A stretch of DNA of 51,403 nt from an uncultured Pelagibacteraceae bacterium (GTDB taxonomy: Bacteria > Pseudomonadota > Alphaproteobacteria > Pelagibacterales > Pelagibacteraceae). Each line of letters starts with the position of its first letter. Within the stretch, counting starts at the first letter, position 1. The stretch lies in assembly GCA_902604265.1 (NCBI GenBank), contig CACKXX010000002.1, forward strand, positions 1 to 51,403, in the 5' to 3' direction. The notes beneath the pieces were generated by a model. The model was not told the origin of the DNA, searched no databases, and saw only the letters and a program-made list of their open reading frames with translations. Of the stretch, positions 1 through 9,099 are shown one piece after another. Position numbers and translations under genes: made by a program.

Positions 1-62
1 TTCTGTTTTATAGTTAAATAAACCCTTATTTTAGTATCTTTTTTGCTATTGTTAATTGAAAA

Positions 63-77
63 GAACTTTTATAGAAC
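63..77 (+). promoter_or_regulatory. LexA operator (alphaproteobacterial-type SOS box GAAC-N7-GAAC)
   Basis: gaac ttttata gaac at 63-77, directly upstream of the likely lexA start codon at 100; matches the direct-repeat SOS box type known in Alphaproteobacteria. Confidence 0.8.
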
Positions 78-99
78 ATGTATGTACTTAATTTGTTCT

Positions 100-780
100 A
101 TGTTAACTAAAAAACAAAAAAACCTACTTTTATTTATCAACAAGAAGTTGAGATCTTCTGGAGTGTCACCTTCTTATGAAGAAATGAAACAGTCATTAAA
201 TCTCAAATCAAAATCAGGTATCCATAGATTAATTAGTGCTTTAGAAGAAAGAGGTTTTATAAAAAGGTTGGCTCATAAAGCGAGAGCTTTAGAGGTTATC
301 AAGCTTCCTGAAACAGCCTCTGCAAATGACATTTATAATTCATTTTCTCCAAGTGTTATAAAAGGAGGCTTGGATGAGAGTAATTCATCAAATAAAGATA
401 CAGACATTCCAGTTCTTGGTAACATTGCAGCAGGAACACCTATTGAAGCTATCCAAAACGAAGTTACTCGAATTCCTCTGCCTGAAAATATAGAAAAAAA
501 TGGTGAATTTTTTGGTTTAAAAGTAAGTGGAGATTCAATGATTGAAGCAGGGATAAACGATGGCGATACAGTTATTATAAAAAAAACAAATACAGCAGAA
601 AATGGTAAAATTGTAGTTGCTTTAATTGATGACCATGAAGCAATGTTAAAAAGATTAAGAAGAAAAGGTAAAACTGTTGCACTTGAAAGTGCAAATAGAA
701 ATTACGAAACTAAAATTTTTGGTCCAGATAGAGTAAAAGTTCAAGGTATTCTGGTATCTTTATATAGAAACTTCCATTAA
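100..780 (+). CDS. lexA: LexA repressor; likely start is the internal ATG at 100 rather than ORF start 43
   Basis: [45 protein letters not shown] winged-helix N-terminus; [13 protein letters not shown] serine-protease motif and later Lys region typical of LexA. Confidence 0.95.
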   Translation: MLTKKQKNLLLFINKKLRSSGVSPSYEEMKQSLNLKSKSGIHRLISALEERGFIKRLAHKARALEVIKLPETASANDIYNSFSPSVIKGGLDESNSSNKDTDIPVLGNIAAGTPIEAIQNEVTRIPLPENIEKNGEFFGLKVSGDSMIEAGINDGDTVIIKKTNTAENGKIVVALIDDHEAMLKRLRRKGKTVALESANRNYETKIFGPDRVKVQGILVSLYRNFH

Positions 781-799
781 AATAGTCTAAACATCATTA

Positions 800-2191
800 A
801 TGACAAAAGTAGCAACAAGATTTGCTCCGTCTCCAACTGGACCTCTACATATAGGAGGTGTAAGAACTGCATTGTTTAATTGGTTGTATTCAAAAAATCA
901 AAAAGGTTCATTCTTTTTGCGAATTGAAGATACAGACAAAGAAAGATCGAAAGATGAATATAAAAATCAAATAATACAATCTCTTAAATGGATAGGCATT
1001 GAAAATGATGGAAATGAATATATACAATCAAAAAAAATAGACGATCACATTAAAGTTGCTAACGAATTATTAAAAAATGGTCATGCGTACAAATGTTATT
1101 GTTCAAATGAAGAAATAGAGGAACAAAAAAATAGAGCAAAACAAAAAAAAGTTCCATACATTTATGATAGAAAATGGAGAGATAAAAGTGAAACTGACGC
1201 TCCAAAAAATATCAAACCAGCTATTAGATTTAAAAGTAAAATCAATGGATCCACTATATTAAAAGATTTAGTTCAAGGAGATATTGAAATAGAGAATAAC
1301 ACTATTGAAGATTTTATCATATTAAGAAATGATGGATCGCCTACATATAATTTATCTGCTTCAGTTGACGATCATCAGATGAGTATTACTCATATAATTA
1401 GAGGCGATGACCACAAAATTAATACATTTAAACAAATGCAGATTTATTTAGCTATGAAATGGGAACTGCCTTCCTTCGCTCATATACCTTTAATTCACAC
1501 AACAGATGGAAAAAAATTATCAAAAAGAGATAAGGCTTCAACATTAGACGATTATTCAAAGATTGGCGTAATGCCAGACGCTTTAAGAAATTACCTACTA
1601 AGGCTAGGATGGTCTTTTAAAGATAAAGAAATATTTACAGAAGAAGAAAGTATTAAATACTTTAATTTAGAAGGTATAGGTAAATCTCCATCAAAGCTTG
1701 ATATGAGCCGAATTTTGTCAATGAATGAACATTATATTAAAAATAAAGATGAAAATGATCTTTTTAGTCAATTTGCAAAATACTGCGAAAATTACAAAGA
1801 AAAGATAAATGATCAAAAAGAGAAAAAAATTAAATCCTCATTATCATTTTTAAAAAATAAAGCTAAAACTTTAGAAGATATATACAATAATTCTAAATAT
1901 ATAATTCAAGATAAAGTTACAATTAATAAAGATGACTTAAAATTATTAGATGATAAAGCCAAAAAAGTTATAACTGAATTCTCTAATAATATTTCAAGTA
2001 TAGAAATATTAAACAAAGAAAACTTAGAACCAATTATTAACGATCTTATAAAATCTCATGAAACTAACTTTAAAGGAGTTGGACAACCATTAAGAATAGT
2101 ATTAACAGGATCAAAATTTGGACCTGGAATTTATGATATTATAACTTCTCTAGGTAAAAATGAAGTAATGAAAAGATTAAGTTTTAATTAA
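800..2191 (+). CDS. gltX: Glutamyl-tRNA synthetase
   Basis: RFAPSPTGPLHIGGVRTALFNW (HIGH motif) and KLSKRDKA (KMSKS-like motif). Confidence 0.96.
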   Translation: MTKVATRFAPSPTGPLHIGGVRTALFNWLYSKNQKGSFFLRIEDTDKERSKDEYKNQIIQSLKWIGIENDGNEYIQSKKIDDHIKVANELLKNGHAYKCYCSNEEIEEQKNRAKQKKVPYIYDRKWRDKSETDAPKNIKPAIRFKSKINGSTILKDLVQGDIEIENNTIEDFIILRNDGSPTYNLSASVDDHQMSITHIIRGDDHKINTFKQMQIYLAMKWELPSFAHIPLIHTTDGKKLSKRDKASTLDDYSKIGVMPDALRNYLLRLGWSFKDKEIFTEEESIKYFNLEGIGKSPSKLDMSRILSMNEHYIKNKDENDLFSQFAKYCENYKEKINDQKEKKIKSSLSFLKNKAKTLEDIYNNSKYIIQDKVTINKDDLKLLDDKAKKVITEFSNNISSIEILNKENLEPIINDLIKSHETNFKGVGQPLRIVLTGSKFGPGIYDIITSLGKNEVMKRLSFN

Positions 2192-4341
2192 AAAGGTCTA
2201 CTTGCTTTAATTGCAAATTCATTTTCAAAATCTTTATTATTTTTTATTAATCTTCTTATAGAGGTAGATAAATACCAGCTATCAATTAAATTTAAATCAA
2301 AACCTACTTCAAACTTTATAGAGTTAGAATAGTTTTCCTTTATAGTATAATTATATTTAGTACTTGGATCGGATACATATGATGCTTTTACTTTTGAATT
2401 AGGAGAGAAATTTTCAAAAAATTCAATCCTGGCATAAGGTAATAAATGACCTTTGTTAATTTTTTTTTTGTATTTAAGTAAAGTACCAAGTGAAATCGAT
2501 CTACTAATTAAATTTTGTTCTTCAAAATATAATGCTTGTATATTACCAGACTCCGTGAAGCTATCAAATTTAGATAAACCAATATCACCTCTTCCAAATA
2601 ATAATGATGTAAAATTATTTTTATTTATTATTTTATTAAATTTAATTGACGTAAAATATTGTTTGATATCCCTATTTCCAGTTAATATATTTGATGTATC
2701 GGCTTGCTCAACTCTTTTTAGATCATTATTTATGTATCCATAACCTATTAAACTATCAATAAAGGTCGAACGTGTCTTATACCAACTAGAATATACAGTA
2801 ATGCTATTTGCATCAGATCTAATTGTTGTACCTAACGGTCCCACATCAGTATCTTGATCTTCTATTCGAATAGCTATTCCAAAAAGAGTATTTTTTTTTA
2901 TTATTTTGTCCATACCAATAACTAATGCATTCGTATCAAAAGCTTGATTTTCTTTACCTGTTTTGAGTTTAATTTTACCCTTTTTAATATAACCAGAACT
3001 CCATATTTTCCACTTTCGGGGTATTAATCCAAATTCATTTTTTAAATATTTTGAAAGTGGCAAATCATTTATAAATTTTTCAATATTTTCTTCAGATAGT
3101 TTTTGTTCTTTTTTAATATCACCTTTTAAAAGATATACATCTAAAAGTTTTGCATATGGATATGTATCCTTATTTGTAATATCAATACTTAAGCCAAGAT
3201 CCTTAAATTTAATACTGTCATTTTTTTTTGTGGTTCTATACCACTCCATTCGTTCTAGAACTGAATTTGTTGAATTATAAATAAATCTTTTTGAACTCTC
3301 CGATTGACCTTCAACTATACCAACTAATTGTTTATCATCAAAAACATCAAATGTATTATCACTAGCTTCTGTAGATGTTATTGTTATTGTTGCTTCGCCT
3401 GAAACAGTGGCTGTACCTCCCATACCACCATACTCAATTATATAAGCATCAACATTGGTATTATCTATTACATAATCATTCCACTCACCTTTTCTAACTC
3501 CTGATCCATAAACATGCATATAATTTTCTCCTTCAACATATTCATTTGGTTCACCGAAGTTCCAGTTTAAGTAACTTTGTTCTGTACATACGCTACCGGA
3601 GATTGTACCGCCTGTTCCACCGACACCAAATTTTTGACAAGTATATGTTTGTCCTGCTTCGGGTCCATCCATCCATTTCCAAACTCTTTCAGTTTCACTA
3701 TCAGATCCCCCTGTCCATGCACTTACTGAAATTTTGTCTGCTATGAAATCATTTTCTTGTTCAGAAGTAATAGTTACTAGATAACCAGTGAGTCCATTAA
3801 ATTTTTGAGCTTCACTTTTTGCTGCAGCCCTTGCATCATCCCAGTCAATATCAGTTGATGAAATAGCTCTATAATAATGACCATTAGACGAATTATATGC
3901 TGCACCAGTCGGTGTAGCGGATGCTGTAATAGATACATTAGAGGTACTACCATCACCTTTGAAGGAGAGAGTAGCTAATGCGGTATTAACTTCAGCTTGA
4001 GTTCCTTCAAAACCAATCTCAGATCTATTATCATCTGTACAATTATCAGGTTCAGAACTTGAATTATCAGCTGTATATCCACAATATCCATTTATTTGTT
4101 CAAGACCTGTAACAGTAGTGATTTTTACATAACCAGCTGTAGCTACAATTGTAATAAGTACATCGGTAGAAAAACCACTTACAGAAGGAGTTGTGCCAGT
4201 TTCAGACAATAGAACAAAATCTGAGGTGTTGGTTGTTAAAGTTGAAGGAAAAGTGAAACTTGCTGAATAAACAGTTTTACAATTTAAAAAAGAAATTAAA
4301 AAAAAAAATAAGAAATAAAATTTAAGTCTTAAAAATTTCAT
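2188..4341 (-). CDS. Secreted autotransporter-like outer membrane protein with C-type lectin domain
   Basis: N-terminal signal peptide; CTLD with EPN and EWND motifs (about 3425-3885); C-terminal barrel-like region of about 270 aa ending in a terminal Phe (SRPF). Confidence 0.8.
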   Translation of the reverse strand: MKFLRLKFYFLFFFLISFLNCKTVYSASFTFPSTLTTNTSDFVLLSETGTTPSVSGFSTDVLITIVATAGYVKITTVTGLEQINGYCGYTADNSSSEPDNCTDDNRSEIGFEGTQAEVNTALATLSFKGDGSTSNVSITASATPTGAAYNSSNGHYYRAISSTDIDWDDARAAAKSEAQKFNGLTGYLVTITSEQENDFIADKISVSAWTGGSDSETERVWKWMDGPEAGQTYTCQKFGVGGTGGTISGSVCTEQSYLNWNFGEPNEYVEGENYMHVYGSGVRKGEWNDYVIDNTNVDAYIIEYGGMGGTATVSGEATITITSTEASDNTFDVFDDKQLVGIVEGQSESSKRFIYNSTNSVLERMEWYRTTKKNDSIKFKDLGLSIDITNKDTYPYAKLLDVYLLKGDIKKEQKLSEENIEKFINDLPLSKYLKNEFGLIPRKWKIWSSGYIKKGKIKLKTGKENQAFDTNALVIGMDKIIKKNTLFGIAIRIEDQDTDVGPLGTTIRSDANSITVYSSWYKTRSTFIDSLIGYGYINNDLKRVEQADTSNILTGNRDIKQYFTSIKFNKIINKNNFTSLLFGRGDIGLSKFDSFTESGNIQALYFEEQNLISRSISLGTLLKYKKKINKGHLLPYARIEFFENFSPNSKVKASYVSDPSTKYNYTIKENYSNSIKFEVGFDLNLIDSWYLSTSIRRLIKNNKDFENEFAIKASRPF

Positions 4342-4391
4342 AGCAAAAAAAGTTTTAAATTAATCTTATAAATAATTAAATTTCAAGAAAA

Positions 4392-5525
4392 TTAACTTAG
4401 ATATTTAAGTATAATTGAAGAGGCTTCATCAGCGGATGAAGTTTTTGATCTAATTTCATTTAAAGTATTACTAAAATCGTTAATTTGTTTATCCATAAGC
4501 GCAGGGTTTTTTAAGAAATAAATAACTGATTTAAATATTTCTTTAGAGTTACATTCATTCTGAATAAGTTCAGGGATAACTTCTTTATTATTAATTATAT
4601 TAATAATATTAGCAAATTTTACTTTTACTAAAAATTTAACAATCATAAAATTTATAAAATTCATTTTATAAATAATAATTGATGGAATTTTTGCATTACA
4701 AATTTCTAATGAAACTGTACCTGATTTAGAAACAGCAAATACAGAATTCGATAATATTTGTGATTTAACATTTTCGTCAGAAATCACTTGGATATTATCT
4801 AGATTTGATAATTTGATATTATCATTAATATAATTTTTATTTTCTTCAGTTGCATGAAATACAAACAAATAATCATTAAATTTATCAGTCATAAGTTTTA
4901 TAAAATCTATTAAAATTGGCAAAAGTATACTGGTTTCAGATGATCTGCTTCCTGCAAATATAGATATAATTTTTTTATCTTTTGGAATTAAATTTGATAA
5001 ATCAGTTTTTGATTTAATACTTTTTTCAAGTAACGGATGTCCTACAAATGTGCTATTAATATTTTCTTTATCAAAATATTTCTTTTCAAAATTAAATAAT
5101 AAAAGAATATGATCTAAAAATTTTTTAAATTTCTTTACTCTGCCCTCTCTCCAAACCCACACTTGAGGAGCTACATAATGTATTGTTTTAATATTAGGAT
5201 CAATTTTCTTAACTTTTTCAGCAACTCTTAAGGTAAAATCAGGACTATCAACACTAAATAAAATATCAGGTTTAAATTCAATTATTTTATTTACAGTTTC
5301 ATTAATTTTTTTTTTTATTTTAAATATATTTAACAAAACGCTTGTGAAACCTATATATGTGATCTCTTTTAAATCATATATAGATTTTATACCTAAAGAA
5401 TTTAAATGTGCTCCACCAACACATGAGTATTCGATATCTGAATTATTTTGTTTTAATTTAGAAATAACAGTTGAGGCTAATTTATCTCCAGATGGTTCTC
5501 CAGTAAGTATAAATATTTTTTTCAT
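4392..5525 (-). CDS. lpxB: Lipid-A-disaccharide synthase
   Basis: MKKIFILTGEPSGDKLASTVI, GHPLLE, FAGSRSSE; located in the lpx cluster. Confidence 0.95.
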   Translation of the reverse strand: MKKIFILTGEPSGDKLASTVISKLKQNNSDIEYSCVGGAHLNSLGIKSIYDLKEITYIGFTSVLLNIFKIKKKINETVNKIIEFKPDILFSVDSPDFTLRVAEKVKKIDPNIKTIHYVAPQVWVWREGRVKKFKKFLDHILLLFNFEKKYFDKENINSTFVGHPLLEKSIKSKTDLSNLIPKDKKIISIFAGSRSSETSILLPILIDFIKLMTDKFNDYLFVFHATEENKNYINDNIKLSNLDNIQVISDENVKSQILSNSVFAVSKSGTVSLEICNAKIPSIIIYKMNFINFMIVKFLVKVKFANIINIINNKEVIPELIQNECNSKEIFKSVIYFLKNPALMDKQINDFSNTLNEIRSKTSSADEASSIILKYLS

Positions 5526-6316
5526 TTAACTGTAATAAACATTTTATTTTTATTAGCCCAATTTATGCATTTATTTTTATCTAAAAATACGTTCTGCTTG
5601 TTCTTTAACACTATTCCTTTAAGACCTGCCATTCTACAATGTTTTAATGTTTTTAAACCTACTGTAGGTAGATCAATTCTTAGGTCTTGTTTTTTCTTTG
5701 GAAATTTTACTAAAACACCATTATTCCTAAATTTTTTACTATTACATTTTTTTAGCATTTTTTCTGTTCCACCCTTGCCTTCGATAGCAACGACTTTTTT
5801 ATTTCTGACAACTGTTCCTTGACTATAATTATACTTACCTAATTTGTTTAATGTTCTTATAGCTTTGATAATATCTTTTTTATCTTCTTTGTTAGGTTTT
5901 GTTTTAGAATAGTTTCCTTTTTTAAGTGATAATTCTGGATTAAATGATAATGAACTTATTGTTTTTATTGACTGCTCTTTCAAAATATTAATAATTTCTT
6001 TTAATATTGCTGCATCACCGATTTTTGAGGATTTTATTATTCTCGGCATATAATAAATACCTTTTAAATCCATTTTAAGATTTGAAAATTTTGGTTTTGA
6101 GACTTTGCCAGCAAAAAGTACTTTTTTACATTTATTTCCTTTTAAAAGACTAATAATTTTACCAAATTGTCCAATTGATACTGAATATGACTTTCTATCT
6201 TTTTTAAATTTTTTTGATTTAGATAGATCAATTATTAAATAATTTAGTCTTTTTTTCTTTATTTTCTTTAGAATTTCAATTGGAAAACTAGTATCTCCAA
6301 ATATCAAGCCAATCAT
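5522..6316 (-). CDS. lpxI: UDP-2,3-diacylglucosamine pyrophosphatase, LpxI family (DUF1009)
   Basis: GLIFGDTSFPIEILKK, VVAIEGKGGTEKML, DLPTVGLKTL; between lpxA and lpxB. Confidence 0.9.
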   Translation of the reverse strand: MIGLIFGDTSFPIEILKKIKKKRLNYLIIDLSKSKKFKKDRKSYSVSIGQFGKIISLLKGNKCKKVLFAGKVSKPKFSNLKMDLKGIYYMPRIIKSSKIGDAAILKEIINILKEQSIKTISSLSFNPELSLKKGNYSKTKPNKEDKKDIIKAIRTLNKLGKYNYSQGTVVRNKKVVAIEGKGGTEKMLKKCNSKKFRNNGVLVKFPKKKQDLRIDLPTVGLKTLKHCRMAGLKGIVLKNKQNVFLDKNKCINWANKNKMFITVK

Positions 6317-6317
6317 C

Positions 6318-7103
6318 TTACTCCTTTGAAAAAGGTGTGCAAATAGATCTTTTTTTATCCTTTGTTATAAATTCAATAACATTTTTTACTAATGGATTTT
6401 TCTTAAACTCTCCATTTAACTTGTTTAAATTGTCTGTAAGATTTTTTGTTGCAAAAATTTCTTTGTAGGCTTCTGAGAGACCTAAAATATCTTTGTTTTC
6501 AAAATTTGCTCTTCTTAATCCAATTAAATTGAGTCCTTGTAAATAATTTCTATTACCAATTGATAGACCGTAAGGTATAACATCATGCAAAACACCAGTC
6601 ATTCCTCCAATCATAGCCATTTGCCCTATTCTTGTAAATTGTTGAACTGCGGAGTTCCCACCTATAACTACGTTATCCTCAATATTTACATGACCGCCTA
6701 AAGGTACATTGTTCGCAATAATTACATTGTTGCCAACTTTACAATCATGAGCAACATGAGAAGAAATCATAAACAAACATTTATCACCAATTTTTGTTAA
6801 ACCTCCTCCTCCTTTAGTGCCAGGATGAATTGTTACATATTCTCGAATTTTGTTATTATCTCCAATTATAAGTTTGGTTTCTTCATCATTAAATTTTAAA
6901 TCTTGAGGATCATTGCCTATAGCTGCAAAAGGATAAATTTTATTTCCCTTTCCAATTATTGTATTGCCTGAAATATTTACCTGTGAATGAATTATTGTAT
7001 TATCTCCAATTTCAACATTAGGACCAATTACAGAATATGCTCCAATTTTCGCTGAAGTTGAGATTTTAGCTTTGCTATCTATTATTGCTGTTTTGTGAAT
7101 CAT
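6318..7103 (-). CDS. lpxA: UDP-N-acetylglucosamine acyltransferase
   Basis: Hexapeptide repeats, IHPGTKGGGG, SSHVAHDCKVGNNVIIANNVPLGGHV. Confidence 0.96.
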   Translation of the reverse strand: MIHKTAIIDSKAKISTSAKIGAYSVIGPNVEIGDNTIIHSQVNISGNTIIGKGNKIYPFAAIGNDPQDLKFNDEETKLIIGDNNKIREYVTIHPGTKGGGGLTKIGDKCLFMISSHVAHDCKVGNNVIIANNVPLGGHVNIEDNVVIGGNSAVQQFTRIGQMAMIGGMTGVLHDVIPYGLSIGNRNYLQGLNLIGLRRANFENKDILGLSEAYKEIFATKNLTDNLNKLNGEFKKNPLVKNVIEFITKDKKRSICTPFSKE

Positions 7104-8080
7104 TTATTCTCTCTTATAAAATCTTTTAAATTTTTTGCAGGATATCCCATAACTTTAGTATTATCGGGAATGTCATTTATTACTCCACTACCTCCACCAA
7201 TTTGAACATTATTACCAATTTTTAAATGACCAGATATACCAGCTTGACCACCTATCATAACATTATTTCCTAATGTTGAACTTCCGGCAAAACCTACTTG
7301 TCCAGCAATAATACAATTTTCACCAATCTTAACGTTGTGAGCAATGTGGACTTGGTTATCTAAATAAGTATTTTTACCTATTACGGTATTAGACATTGAT
7401 CCACGATCAATTGTTGAACCACATCCAATTTCAGCATTATCATTAATTATAACCACTCCTATTTGTGGATATCGGTAGTTTTTTTTTTTATCTGGAAAAA
7501 AACCAAAGCCTTTTTTTCCAATTACACAGCTATCTAAAATATGTACATTGTTATTTATTATAGTATTTCTGATAATAACATTTGAACCAATAGAGCAATT
7601 ATTTCCAATAATAACATTTTTCTCTATTATTGAATTATGACCAATTGAACAATTTTTTCCAATTTTTACATTTTTACCGATTAATACATTTTTTCCATAT
7701 TTGATTTTTTTCTTAAAAGAAGTTTTGGTTATTTCTTTTGATGTAATGTCGAAACCATCAAAAACAGAGTCGGGGTAAAAAATTTTGGTAATTTTTGCTA
7801 TAATTAACAAAACATTGTCTACAACTATTTTATTACAATTAGCTGGTAAATAATTTTTAAGATTTTCAGTAGTTACACAAAATGAAGCTTTTGTTTTTGA
7901 AGCTAAATCAAAATATTTTTTTGAATGAAAGAACGTAATATCTTTTGAAGTTGATGTTGATAAATCCTTTATGTCATGGATTTTAAAATTTTTAAAATTA
8001 TTAATATTTTTTAAACCTGCAGATTTTAAAATTTTATCAATTTTAAAAGGACCATAGTTTTTAAAAAAAGGATTGCTCAT
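7100..8080 (-). CDS. lpxD: UDP-3-O-acylglucosamine N-acyltransferase; ORF extends to 8098 but ATG at 8080 (MSNPFFKNYGPF) is likelier
   Basis: Hexapeptide repeats, STIDRGSMSNTVIGKNTYLDNQVHIAHNVKIGENCIIAGQVGFAGS. Confidence 0.94.
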   Translation of the reverse strand: MSNPFFKNYGPFKIDKILKSAGLKNINNFKNFKIHDIKDLSTSTSKDITFFHSKKYFDLASKTKASFCVTTENLKNYLPANCNKIVVDNVLLIIAKITKIFYPDSVFDGFDITSKEITKTSFKKKIKYGKNVLIGKNVKIGKNCSIGHNSIIEKNVIIGNNCSIGSNVIIRNTIINNNVHILDSCVIGKKGFGFFPDKKKNYRYPQIGVVIINDNAEIGCGSTIDRGSMSNTVIGKNTYLDNQVHIAHNVKIGENCIIAGQVGFAGSSTLGNNVMIGGQAGISGHLKIGNNVQIGGGSGVINDIPDNTKVMGYPAKNLKDFIRENK

Positions 8081-8134
8081 TGATAAATTTAATATCAAAA
8101 GTAAAATTAAATACTTATCAAGATTTATTGCTAA

Positions 8135-8584
8135 TTATTTCCTATCAACAATTGTTGCTGACCATTGAGCATCAGCCATTTTTTTTCCTTCAACAGTAGC
8201 TACACCTTTATATTTCCAAACTTTGCCATGAGATCTAATGGCCTCTATATATAATTCTAATTTACAATCAGGTATAACAGGGTTTCTAAATCTGGCTTTT
8301 TCAATACTCATCAAAAAAACTAATTTATTTTCATATTCAGATTTATCTATACCAGCAGCTGTCAAAGCAGCGGCAGCTTGTCCAAAAGCTTCAACAATAA
8401 GAACTCCAGGCATAACGGGGTTTCCTGGAAAATGCCCTTGAACATAAAAACTATCTTTTTTGACATTAACAATTGCAGTAGCTGAAAATAACTTTTTAAT
8501 ATTAATTAATTCATCAATTAAAAGCATGGGTTCTCTGTGTGGAAGAAGATCAGCAATTTGTTTTTTATTTAATTTTTCAGTCAT
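8135..8584 (-). CDS. fabZ: 3-hydroxyacyl-[ACP] dehydratase
   Basis: LLPHREPMLLIDEL, GHFPGNPVMPGVLIVEAFGQAAA. Confidence 0.96.
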   Translation of the reverse strand: MTEKLNKKQIADLLPHREPMLLIDELINIKKLFSATAIVNVKKDSFYVQGHFPGNPVMPGVLIVEAFGQAAAALTAAGIDKSEYENKLVFLMSIEKARFRNPVIPDCKLELYIEAIRSHGKVWKYKGVATVEGKKMADAQWSATIVDRK

Positions 8585-9099
8585 TATTGTAATTCAATCT
8601 TTTTAATTTTTTTATTTAATAGATCGAGAATATCTTTTGTTATATTTAATTCAGATTTACCTATAATAATACTTTTTTTTTCAACAATCATTGAAATAGA
8701 GTTTTGTGCTGAGTACTCGGAAATAATTTCATTAATATTTTTTAAAATTAATTTAGCTGATTCATCTTTTAGCTTATTTAATTTTAAGTTTTTTTCATTC
8801 ATTAAATTTTGAAAAGATTTATATTTTTCTTTTAATAACGCTATTTCTTTTTCATATTCTTCCTTGCTTAAAATATTTTTTTTTTTTAACAAATCATCAT
8901 CTTCTTTTTTTATATTAGTTTCGATTTTTTTAAACTCAGTAATATTTTTGTTATTAATTTCTTTAAGTTTTTTGTTTAAATTTTGACCAACTATAGATTC
9001 ATTTAATAATAAGTTGACATCTAAATATACAATTTTATTTTCAGCAAAACAGCTATTGCTGATAACAAAAAAAATAAATACGATTAGAAGTTTTCTCAT
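8584..9099 (-). CDS. OmpH/Skp-family periplasmic chaperone
   Basis: Signal peptide followed by a charged coiled-coil, directly downstream of bamA. Confidence 0.8.
   Translation of the reverse strand: MRKLLIVFIFFVISNSCFAENKIVYLDVNLLLNESIVGQNLNKKLKEINNKNITEFKKIETNIKKEDDDLLKKKNILSKEEYEKEIALLKEKYKSFQNLMNEKNLKLNKLKDESAKLILKNINEIISEYSAQNSISMIVEKKSIIIGKSELNITKDILDLLNKKIKKIELQ

Noticed and set aside
43-99. LexA ORF track extension from position 43
   Set aside because: It would overlap the SOS operator and adds a non-LexA N-terminus; ATG at 100 fits the family start.
2453-3746. Plus-strand ORFs 2453-2743 and 3546-3746
   Set aside because: Antisense to a coherent autotransporter ORF; sequence looks like random antisense translation.
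4340-4395. Poly-T/poly-A tracts as intrinsic terminators
   Set aside because: Tracts are everywhere in this sequence and no GC-rich stem accompanies them.
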